This document shows positions 55,399 to 62,594 of a stretch of 64,000 bases of DNA, one piece after another; positions within the stretch are counted from its first letter, which is position 1; every line of letters begins with the position of its first letter. The stretch is from Phytohabitans maris (GTDB lineage Bacteria; Actinomycetota; Actinomycetes; Mycobacteriales; Micromonosporaceae), in the NCBI RefSeq assembly GCF_031085175.1, contig NZ_JAVHUY010000010.1:62001-126000 (forward strand). Reading direction: 5' to 3'. The translations under genes were made by a program, and so were the position numbers. The notes beneath the pieces are model-generated. The model made no database searches. It was not told where the DNA came from and was given only the letters and a program-made list of their open reading frames with translations.

Positions 55399-56720
55399 TT
55401 GCCCAGGGCTTTCCGCCCCGTGTCGAGAAACGTCTTCGCGGCCTGCTGGGGCGTCTGCCGCTTGAACTCGACCTCGGCGGCGATCGACTCCAGGCTGGAG
55501 GCGATCTTGCTGGATCCGGGCGGGTACGTGTACGAGCGCGGCAGCTTCTCCTTCTGGAGCCCGGCCAGGTATTCGGTGGCGACCTGGTCGTCCTTCTCCA
55601 GGCTCGGCTTGATCTCCTGCGCCACCGACGTGTTGGCCGGCACGCCCCGGGTGGTGCCGGTGGCCTTCGACGCCTCGACGTCGTTGGCGAGGAAGTCGAG
55701 CAGCGCCAGCGCCTCGTCGCGGTGCTTCGTGGCGGCCGCGACCGACCAGAGGTGCGGGCAGTCAACCGACTGTCCCCGCCGCACGGCCTGCGTCTCCCCC
55801 GGGATGCGCAGCAGGGCCAGGTTGCCACCGGCCGCCGCGTTGTACGCCAGGAAGTTGTTGGTCGGGATGATCTGCGACGCGATCGAGCCCTTGGCCAGGT
55901 AGGACTGCTCGGCCGAGGCGCCCACCTTTTCGATGAAGCCGGCCGGCGGGAAGCCGCCCTCGGCCCGCATCGCCTCGACCATCTCAAACCACTCGACCAC
56001 AGTGGACTCACTCACGCCGAGCGCGCCGTCGGCGGTGTAGAAGTCCTCCCCGTGCTGCCGGGTGAAGACGATGAAGTTGGCCAGCGTGAACGCCTCGAAG
56101 TTGGTCCCGTACACCTTCCGCCCGCTGGCCTGGGTGACCTGCCGCGCGAAAGACGCCAGGTCGGCCCAGCTCCACGTGTCACCGTCCGGGATGGACACCC
56201 CATACTTCTCGGTCAGGGTCCGGTTGACGACGAAGCCGATCGCGTTGAGCCCGGCCGGCACGCCGTACGTCTTGTCGCCGACCGCCGCTAGCGTCCGGGC
56301 GCTCTCGCTCAGGCCGGAGAGGTCTACGGCGCCGGAGTGCTGGCCGAGGTCGAGCAGCGTGCCGCGGTCGGCATACTCGCGGAGGCTGTCCATCCGCATC
56401 GCCATCACGTCCGGCGGGTCGCCGGCCGCGAAGCGGGTGGCCAGCTTGTCCTTGTACGGCCCGCTGTCCTGATATTCGATCTTGACGGTGATGCCCTCGT
56501 GCTTGCGCTGGAAGATGTCGAGCGCGGCCTGCGTCTTCTCGGCGCGCTTGGCGTCGCCCCACCAGACCATGTTGAGCTGGACCGCACCGCCGGCAGGCTC
56601 GTCGTCACCGCCGCCGAACCCCCGGCCGCACGCGGCGAGGCCCAGCCCGAGGCCGGCGAGGCCGGTCATCCTCAGCACATCTCGCCGGTTGGGGGTGTTT
56701 CTTACCGGCTCTCCGGTCAT
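55395..56720 (-). CDS. Sugar-binding lipoprotein of the ABC importer
   Basis: 441 aa from the ATG at 56720, which has GAAGGG 8 nt upstream; the ATG at 56726 is too close to that site. The N-terminus has a twin-arginine-like stretch (NRRDVLRMTG) and the lipobox GLAACG with Cys31, so it is a lipid-anchored, possibly Tat-exported, cluster-1 solute-binding protein. It captures an oligosaccharide at the membrane. First gene of a seven-gene operon, promoter at 56868-56897. Confidence 0.92.
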   Translation of the reverse strand: MTGEPVRNTPNRRDVLRMTGLAGLGLGLAACGRGFGGGDDEPAGGAVQLNMVWWGDAKRAEKTQAALDIFQRKHEGITVKIEYQDSGPYKDKLATRFAAGDPPDVMAMRMDSLREYADRGTLLDLGQHSGAVDLSGLSESARTLAAVGDKTYGVPAGLNAIGFVVNRTLTEKYGVSIPDGDTWSWADLASFARQVTQASGRKVYGTNFEAFTLANFIVFTRQHGEDFYTADGALGVSESTVVEWFEMVEAMRAEGGFPPAGFIEKVGASAEQSYLAKGSIASQIIPTNNFLAYNAAAGGNLALLRIPGETQAVRRGQSVDCPHLWSVAAATKHRDEALALLDFLANDVEASKATGTTRGVPANTSVAQEIKPSLEKDDQVATEYLAGLQKEKLPRSYTYPPGSSKIASSLESIAAEVEFKRQTPQQAAKTFLDTGRKALGK

Positions 56721-56887
56721 GGGCATATCCCTTCACGAGGCATGGCGAACCAGGCGCCGCGGCGCGGGCGGTATGGACGTGGGGCTCGGGCCGCGCGTCA
56801 GCGGCCCCGCACCGGGCCGGGCAGACGCCCCGGTTGGGGATGGAGAAAGAGTTAAACCGCTCGATGTACGGTACGGTCGGACATCGG

Positions 56888-56912
56888 TTTACGTCAACCC
56901 ATGAAACAAACC
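56888..56912 (-). promoter_or_regulatory. Pectin-locus box, copy 2, over the -35 of the transporter operon
   Basis: TTTACGTCAACCCATGAAAC plus AAACC on the plus strand; 21 of 25 bases match copy 1. On the minus strand TTGACG (56897-56892) is followed after 18 bp by TACCGT (56873-56868), the same spacing as copy 1. Confidence 0.6.
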
Positions 56913-57168
56913 ACTTTCCCGGCCCACCTCAGCCGTGGACCGCATGCGCGGGTCCCCGGGGAAACGTGGAGCGTTCTGTTGGGGCGCATTCCCGCGGGCA
57001 CCGCTACGGCCGGCGGCTCGCAGGGCTCGGCGAGTGCCCCGGCCTCCGCTTCCGGCTCCGCGACACAAGCCCACCCCGCCCGCTGGCTGCCGGGCGCACG
57101 CACAGTCTCCGGCTCCCCGCAGGGGCCGGGGTGAGAGTGCGGACCGCGGCGGGTGAGGCCGCGGGAGC

Positions 57169-57202
57169 AACGGTCCGGACCACCGCGGACATCGCGGTAG
57201 CC
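57169..57202 (-). repeat. Distal conserved block, copy 2
   Basis: 34 bp starting CAACGGTCCGGACCACCGCG; 30 of 34 match 49009-49042, in the same orientation relative to the box. Confidence 0.55.
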
Positions 57203-57227
57203 CGAATGCTCTCCTAGGGCGCCGCAG

Positions 57228-57385
57228 TGATCGTGGTATTCCAGTCGAGATCGCCCCGATCCACACGGCCCCCACCCCCGACGGCGATCAAGGGGCGGGC
57301 GGACCTCGCCCCCGAGTTCACGGATCCGTCCCAGCAGATCGTGGTACGGATCCGCCCACCCGAGGGCACCTGCGTACCACGATCT
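57228..57385. repeat. REP-like palindromes, GATCGTGGT family
   Basis: 57228-57245 is GTGATCGTGGTATTCCAG, the exact complement of 21746-21763. At 57336-57348 AGATCGTGGTACG pairs with CGTACCACGATCT at 57373-57385. Together with 21714-21763 these make a small dispersed family. Confidence 0.55.
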
Positions 57386-57469
57386 CGACCACCCGCGCGC
57401 CCGCCTGGGCCGGGCGACGGCCTGACGCTCGCCGAGCGTGCCCGGCTCACAGCGTTGATCGAATTGGCG

Positions 57470-58330
57470 TTAGTGCGCCGCTGTGATCGCGGCCGTTAGG
57501 TCGGTGGGGGCCTCGACCGGCAGGAAGTGGCCGACGCCGTCGAGGTGGCGCAGGCGCAGGTCGGCGAAGAAGGTGTCGAGCCGGTCGGACCACTCGCGCG
57601 GGAAGAGCGGGTCGTGCTCCGGCCACAGCACGCTCGTCGGCGTGGCGAGCCGGTCGGCCGGATCCGGCGCCCGCTCGCTCAGCGACCGGGCCACCGCGCC
57701 GGCGCCGGCCCGGTACCACCCGATGGAGGCGACGAACGCGCCCGGCGGCGAGTACGCGGCCACGAGGTGGTCCAGGTGCTCCTCGGCGGGCACGAAGTCC
57801 GGGCCGGACCAGTGGGTCCAGAAGTGCCGCAGGTAGGCCCGCACCGCCTCCGGGCGCCCGTCGACGAGCTGCTCGGCCAGCGGTAGCTGGTGAAACGGCT
57901 GGTACCAGAACTCGCGCTGGGCGCCGGCGCTGAGGATCCGCTCGCCGATCCCTGGCAGCGGCGGCGAGACGACCAGGGCCCGTACCAGCTCCGGGCGGGT
58001 GGCCGCCACCCGCTGGGCGATGCGGCTGCCGATGTCGTAGCCGGCGAGCACCGGCCGCTCCAGCCGCAGCTCCTCGATCAGCCCCACGACGCTGCGCGCC
58101 TGGGCGTCCACACTGTACGCCTCGGCCGGGTCGGCCACGTGCTTGTCGGACTCGCCGAAGCCGCGCAGGTCGGGCACCACCACGTCGGCCGAGGCCGCGA
58201 GCGCGGGCGTGACGAGCCGGTAGTCGGTGCGGTCGCCGGGCCACCCGTGCAGCAGCACGACCGCCGGCCCGCTGCCGGAGCGCTCGTACGCCAACCGAAA
58301 CCCGTCCACCGGAGCACTGCGATCGACCAC
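57470..58330 (-). CDS. Alpha/beta hydrolase (epoxide hydrolase/dehalogenase type)
   Basis: 286 aa, GTG start. The oxyanion motif HGWPG is at 28-32. The nucleophile is Asp99 in AGYDIGSRIA, so this is the Asp-nucleophile branch (epoxide hydrolases, haloalkane or haloacetate dehalogenases) and not a Ser esterase. The charge-relay Asp is near EHDPLF and the His in DGVGHFLPVE near 269. It is transcribed away from a degraded MFS gene. Confidence 0.88.
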   Translation of the reverse strand: MVDRSAPVDGFRLAYERSGSGPAVVLLHGWPGDRTDYRLVTPALAASADVVVPDLRGFGESDKHVADPAEAYSVDAQARSVVGLIEELRLERPVLAGYDIGSRIAQRVAATRPELVRALVVSPPLPGIGERILSAGAQREFWYQPFHQLPLAEQLVDGRPEAVRAYLRHFWTHWSGPDFVPAEEHLDHLVAAYSPPGAFVASIGWYRAGAGAVARSLSERAPDPADRLATPTSVLWPEHDPLFPREWSDRLDTFFADLRLRHLDGVGHFLPVEAPTDLTAAITAAH

Positions 58331-58371
58331 GAGACGAGAGTATGTCGGGGGTCGCCGCTAGGTTCGCCGGA

Positions 58372-58653
58372 ATGATCGGGCGGCGGTACTGGGTCTGGCT
58401 CGCGGGCGTCACGCTCTCCCTGCTCGGTACCCAGCTGCTCGGGTTCGCGATGACCTGGACGGCGGCGGCCCAGGGCGGTGTCCGTCATGCTGTCGCGTCC
58501 TGCTGGCCCAGAGCCTGCCGCTGCTGGCGACCAACAACCTCCTCGGTGCGGCCGTCGACGCCACCGGGGCGCCACCGGTACTGGCCGGCTGCGCCGCGGT
58601 GGCGGCGGTGACCGGGATCGCCGGCCTCTGCTCGCCCGCGCTCAGGGCTGCGG
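58372..58653 (+). pseudogene. MFS transporter remnant with internal deletion
   Basis: The ATG at 58372 starts MIGRRYWVWLAGVTLSLLGT, the first helix of an MFS protein. After about 35 codons the reading shifts; another frame gives LLAQSLPLLATNNLLGAAVD and LAGCAAVAAVTGIAGL, which looks like the last helices of the same kind of protein. So both ends remain and most of the roughly 400 codons are gone. The relic runs into the convergent gene at 58642. Confidence 0.6.
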
Positions 58654-59502
58654 GCCGCGCACGAAGCGCCAGGTCTTGCTGTCGAAGAGCACGCAGATAC
58701 TCGGCGACATGACGATCACCCGGAGCGTGCCGTCCCGGCGGTCGTAGTCGATGCCCTGCACCTCGAACGTGCCGCCGCAGCCGCTCTGCAGCGGAAGCTG
58801 GCGCAGCGCGGTGACCGTGCCGGCCACGTCCACACCGGACAGTGCGGCCGCGAGGTCGATCTGCAGCAGCGGCTTGGTGATGCCGAGGAGCGTGCCGGCC
58901 GGGTCGTCCGACGAGCAGAGCAGGCGGGTGGCGCTGGCGAAGTCGCACCCCTGGACGTCGCGCACCGGGCGGTCGAGGCGGATCGCGGAGGCGTACGGCA
59001 GGTTGGTCGAAGGGGACGTGGCCGGGTTGAGGCCCGGTGCGGGGAAGACCAGCAGGCGGCTCATCGTGCCCCACTCGCCGGTGACCATCCACCGGCCGTC
59101 CGGCGAGATGGCCGCGAACGAGTTGTTGAGCGCCTCGCCCGGCTCCAGCGCGTGCACGTACTCGGACCAGGCCCCGCCCGGCGCCTGCACGCGATACATC
59201 TTGGCGCTGCCGGAGTCCCGCTGGTACGGCTCGATGTAGTAGCCGCTGAGCGCGTCGGGGTCGCCGACGTGGTTCCAGCCGCGGCTGGAGACGCCGACCG
59301 GGATCGTACCGATTCCGGTGTACCGGTTGGGCTGGCCGGCCGGCACCTCGACCGACGCGAGCCCCTGGCTCTCGGTCAGCGGGTCGGCGCGGTCGGACCC
59401 GACGGTCACCCAGTTGTCCACGGCGGCCGAGGCGGGCGCGCCCGCCAGCAGTACGCCCAGCAGCGGGCCGAGCACGAGCGGTGCCTTCCAGCGGTTTCGC
59501 AT
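58642..59502 (-). CDS. Secreted protein of unknown function
   Basis: 286 aa from the ATG at 59502 with GGAG 6 nt upstream. Signal peptide about 1-27 (ending ASA). The mature part has blade-like beta motifs (ISPDGRWMVTGEWGTMSRLL, VQGCDFASATRLLCSS, IDYDRRDGTLRVIV) that suggest a small beta-propeller. Cys residues (GCDF, LLCSS, SGCGG, SICVL) could pair. No enzyme signature was found. Confidence 0.78.
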   Translation of the reverse strand: MRNRWKAPLVLGPLLGVLLAGAPASAAVDNWVTVGSDRADPLTESQGLASVEVPAGQPNRYTGIGTIPVGVSSRGWNHVGDPDALSGYYIEPYQRDSGSAKMYRVQAPGGAWSEYVHALEPGEALNNSFAAISPDGRWMVTGEWGTMSRLLVFPAPGLNPATSPSTNLPYASAIRLDRPVRDVQGCDFASATRLLCSSDDPAGTLLGITKPLLQIDLAAALSGVDVAGTVTALRQLPLQSGCGGTFEVQGIDYDRRDGTLRVIVMSPSICVLFDSKTWRFVRGPQP

Positions 59503-59628
59503 CGCCACTCCACACCTGAGACGGAATATGCGAGACATATTCACGTAGCCGTATGGCGGAAGGATAGACGAGAGTCGAACCGGACCGAAAGGTGCGCTGG
59601 CCGGCCCGCGCGGGTGGGAGACTGTGGC

Positions 59629-60426
59629 GTGCCCAGCTCGATCATCCTGACCGGCGCGACGACCGGCATCGGCCGGGCCACCGCGCTCGCGCTCGCCGGC
59701 CGCGCCGGCCATCTCATCCTGCACGGCCTGGAGCCGGAGTCGCAGGTCACCGACCTGCTGGGGGCGGTGCGGGCGGCGCTGCCACCGGGCGGCTCACTGT
59801 CGTACTTCGCCGCCGACTTCAGCGCCCTCGTCGAGGCGGAGCGGCTGGTCTCGGACGTCCGTGGCGTGACCGACCGGGTCGACCTGCTCGTCAACAACGC
59901 CGCCCGCCCGGGGCCGCCGACCCGTACGGTCGCCGACACCGGGGTCGAGGTCACGTTCCAGACCAACTACCTGGCGCCGGTCGTCCTCACCAGCGGGCTG
60001 CTCGACCTGATGACGGCCGGCCGGATCGTCAACGTCGCCTCGGCCACGCACCTGTCCTCGTCGCTGCACCTCGACGACCTCACGCTGGCCCGGCACGGAT
60101 ACACGCCGTCGAGCGCGTACGCGCACTCGAAGCTCGCCCTCGTCACGTACACCTGCTGGCTGGCCGCGCACCGGCCGAGCCCGACCGTCGACGTCGTCAG
60201 CGTGCATCCAGGAATCATCGCCACCCGCCTGCTGCACGCGATGTTCGCGGTCGGCGGCGAACCGCCCGAGCACGCCGCGGCCACCATCGAGTACGTCGCC
60301 TCGCTCCACGGCGACAACGGCACCTACTACGACGAGCGCCAGCCCGCGCCGCCCAACCCCGAGGCCACCGACCCGGCGACGCAGGACCGCCTGCACGCGG
60401 TCACCGTCGACCTGCTCGCGTACTGA
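59629..60426 (+). CDS. Short-chain dehydrogenase/reductase
   Basis: 265 aa, GTG start just before the Rossmann motif ILTGATTGIGRATALAL (about 6-22). LVNNAA near 87, and the catalytic Tyr164 and Lys168 in SAYAHSKLAL with Ser in VASATH. NAD(P)-dependent; the layout resembles retinol-dehydrogenase-like SDRs. The reading frame is open far upstream, but that part is without support. Convergent with the beta-helix gene at 60446. Confidence 0.9.
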   Translation: MPSSIILTGATTGIGRATALALAGRAGHLILHGLEPESQVTDLLGAVRAALPPGGSLSYFAADFSALVEAERLVSDVRGVTDRVDLLVNNAARPGPPTRTVADTGVEVTFQTNYLAPVVLTSGLLDLMTAGRIVNVASATHLSSSLHLDDLTLARHGYTPSSAYAHSKLALVTYTCWLAAHRPSPTVDVVSVHPGIIATRLLHAMFAVGGEPPEHAAATIEYVASLHGDNGTYYDERQPAPPNPEATDPATQDRLHAVTVDLLAY

Positions 60427-60445
60427 ACGATCAGGACCGGAAACC

Positions 60446-62455
60446 TCACCAGCGGGAGGGCGGCGGGGGTGGTACGACCGGTGGGCGGTCGTCGCAGGTG
60501 ATGGTGTTGGGCAGCATCCACGGGGCGAACCACGGCCCGGTGACGCCGCCGCCGTCGTTGCCGCCCAGGTCGGTCACGCCGAACTCGGAGCCGGCCGGGG
60601 TGAAGTGGAACGAGCCGCAGTTGTTGATGCCGACCGCGCCGACGTTGCGGGCGTCCACGTTTTCGAACGAGGCGCCGCCGGCGACCCGGGCGCTCACCAC
60701 CGACGTACCCGTGCCGTCGACCCTGATGTCCGCGAACTTCACGCCGCTGATCGAGTACAGGTCCTTCACACCCCACTCGCTGACCAGCATGATCGCGTTG
60801 TACGTGCTGTCAAGGTAGTGGTCGCCGGTCACCTGGATGTCCGCTTCGATCGACTTGTCGAGCGCGTACAGCCAGATGGCGCCGAGGCCGATGTTCCAGT
60901 TCAGCTCGTACGTGCCGGCGCGTACCACGGTGTTGTCGGTGATGGCCAGCTTTCCGGCGAACGCCTCGGCGCCGAAGCGCGAGCCGGCGTGGATGCCGCT
61001 CCCCTCCCGGATCGGGTCGGCGACCAGGTTGTTCGACACGGTGTTGTCGGTGCCGCCGTAGATGGCGATGCCGTTCGCCAGCGTGGGCGTCTGCACGGTG
61101 TTGTGGTCGAAGGTGTTGCCCGCGTTCGCCGTGGCCTCGGACCACATCGCCAAGCCGTCGTCGCCGGTGTTGCGGATGAAGTTGTCGGAGACCACGGAGT
61201 CGGTGACGCCGGTGTGGAAGTTGAGCGCGTCGGCGATCTGGTCGACGATCACGTTGTTGGTGATCCGGGTGTTGGTCATCGGCCCGTCAAACCACATGCC
61301 GACCTTGGTGTGGCGGATGTAGAGACCGTCTACAGTGGAGTCGCTCAGCGCGCCGCCGACGCCGTTGACCTGGTCGGTGTCGATCCGCTCGCGCACGTCG
61401 CCCTCGATCGCGAAGCCGGACAGGTGCACGTTGCCGCTGCCGCCGTCCTGGACGTACCTGCCGTAGAAACCCACGCCGGTGTGCACCGAGAGGTCCGGTG
61501 CCGGCTCGGGGAGCGCGACCTCCTTGCCCTTGATGATCGTGTACCAGCTGCCCGCTCCCTCGATCGTCACGTTGTCGACGATGATGTGGCGGTTGACCTG
61601 GTACGTGCCCGGCGGGATGTAGACCTTGAGCCGGGCCCGCTTGGCGAACGCGATCGCCCGGTCGAAGGCGTCGGACGACTCGCGGCGGCCGGTCGGGTCG
61701 GCGCCGAAGGCCAGCACGTTCGCCGCGATCAGCCGTACGTGCGGCGGCGCGACGAGCTGCGAGTCGAGCAGGTCGATGACGGTCCAGGCGGCGTCGCCGC
61801 GGGCCGGCGCGGTGAGCCGCACCCGGTCGCCGGCCTTGTACGTCCGGCCGAGCAGAAACCGCTGCTCGTCGTAGAAATGCATCGGGCGGAACGGCTTGGT
61901 GATCGTCGGCGTGGGCGTGGTGGCCGCCGGCACGCACGAGCACTCGGTGATCCACCAGTCGGGGTGCAGCAGGTCGGCGTTGGGGTCGTTCGTGAACGGG
62001 TACTGGTTGTAGAGCCACGCGTACTGCGACGTGAGCGTCATCGTCTTACTGCTCTTCCCGTTGACCGTGACGTCGAGCGGCGCGGTGATGCCACCCCCGC
62101 CGGGCGCGTCCGGGATGCTGTAGCGCACGTTGATGGCGTTGGCCGCGGCCGGCAGCGTGAACTCGACGTACTGGCCGGGGGTCAGCTTCACCGCACGGCG
62201 GCCGGATGCCTCGGCCGGCAGCGTGTACGGCGTGCGGTCGGGGCCGATGACCACGCCGTTGGTCCGGGCGTTTTCGGCCTCCTGCTCCAGGAAGTCGACG
62301 CGGGCGCCACGGCCGGCGACGAGCGAGGGGGCGAGGGCGGCCCGGGTCACCACGGGGGCCGCGACGGTCCGGGCGCTTGCGCTGGCCGGTATGGCCCACG
62401 CGGTCGCAGCCAAGGTCAAGACAACGGGGAGTGCCAGCATGCGTCTGTGGGTCAT
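60446..62455 (-). CDS. Secreted right-handed beta-helix glycanase (GH87/GH49-like)
   Basis: 669 aa from the ATG at 62455. Signal peptide about 1-27. An N-terminal carbohydrate-binding-type beta-sandwich (about 55-240, AENARTNGVVIGPDRTPYT, VKLTPGQYVEFTLP) precedes a Pec_lyase-type parallel beta-helix (about 255-600) with repeated N-x-I/V strands (ITNNVIVDQI, VSDNFIRNTGDDGLAMWSEA). This order is typical of mycodextranase/alpha-1,3-glucanase-like enzymes. Exact substrate unknown. The C-terminus ends in a Pro-rich tail (PPVVPPPPPSRW). Confidence 0.8.
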   Translation of the reverse strand: MTHRRMLALPVVLTLAATAWAIPASASARTVAAPVVTRAALAPSLVAGRGARVDFLEQEAENARTNGVVIGPDRTPYTLPAEASGRRAVKLTPGQYVEFTLPAAANAINVRYSIPDAPGGGGITAPLDVTVNGKSSKTMTLTSQYAWLYNQYPFTNDPNADLLHPDWWITECSCVPAATTPTPTITKPFRPMHFYDEQRFLLGRTYKAGDRVRLTAPARGDAAWTVIDLLDSQLVAPPHVRLIAANVLAFGADPTGRRESSDAFDRAIAFAKRARLKVYIPPGTYQVNRHIIVDNVTIEGAGSWYTIIKGKEVALPEPAPDLSVHTGVGFYGRYVQDGGSGNVHLSGFAIEGDVRERIDTDQVNGVGGALSDSTVDGLYIRHTKVGMWFDGPMTNTRITNNVIVDQIADALNFHTGVTDSVVSDNFIRNTGDDGLAMWSEATANAGNTFDHNTVQTPTLANGIAIYGGTDNTVSNNLVADPIREGSGIHAGSRFGAEAFAGKLAITDNTVVRAGTYELNWNIGLGAIWLYALDKSIEADIQVTGDHYLDSTYNAIMLVSEWGVKDLYSISGVKFADIRVDGTGTSVVSARVAGGASFENVDARNVGAVGINNCGSFHFTPAGSEFGVTDLGGNDGGGVTGPWFAPWMLPNTITCDDRPPVVPPPPPSRW

Positions 62456-62553
62456 CAGCACGGGCTCGATTCTGCGAGTTCGGAGAGTTTCGATCACGTT
62501 AAATCCCGGCGCAGAATCCCGCAAGAAGTCGTCTGGACAATGCAAGAACCGTA

Positions 62554-62586
62554 CGGGCGGCCGGAGTGAGGCACGCCGGCCGCCCG
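62554..62586 (-). terminator. Terminator hairpin after the GH55-like gene
   Basis: CGGGCGGCCGG and CCGGCCGCCCG arms, 11-bp perfect stem and 11-nt loop, 9 bp after the stop at 62595. Confidence 0.75.
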
Positions 62587-62594
62587 GGACGGCA

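Larger units (their letters stand above)
56721..57469. other. 749-bp intergenic region upstream of the transporter operon
   Basis: No gene supported. It contains the promoter with the shared box, a broken inverted repeat across the core promoter (TAAACCG-ctc-GATGT at 56853-56867 and ACATCGGTTTA at 56881-56891), the distal block (57169-57202), and two members of the GATCGTGGT palindrome family. Confidence 0.6.

Noticed and set aside
52130-56011. A 1293-codon open frame on the minus strand through GH43, permeases and binding protein
   Set aside because: Only the GH43 part (from 53620) has protein-like sequence. The rest is Arg/Ser/Pro-rich and antiparallel in frame to the real permease and lipoprotein genes; it is open because of high GC.
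62460-62500. Third copy of the pectin-locus box near the beta-helix gene (GTTTCGATCACGTTAAA)
   Set aside because: Only short words agree and a gap is needed for alignment; not good enough to call.
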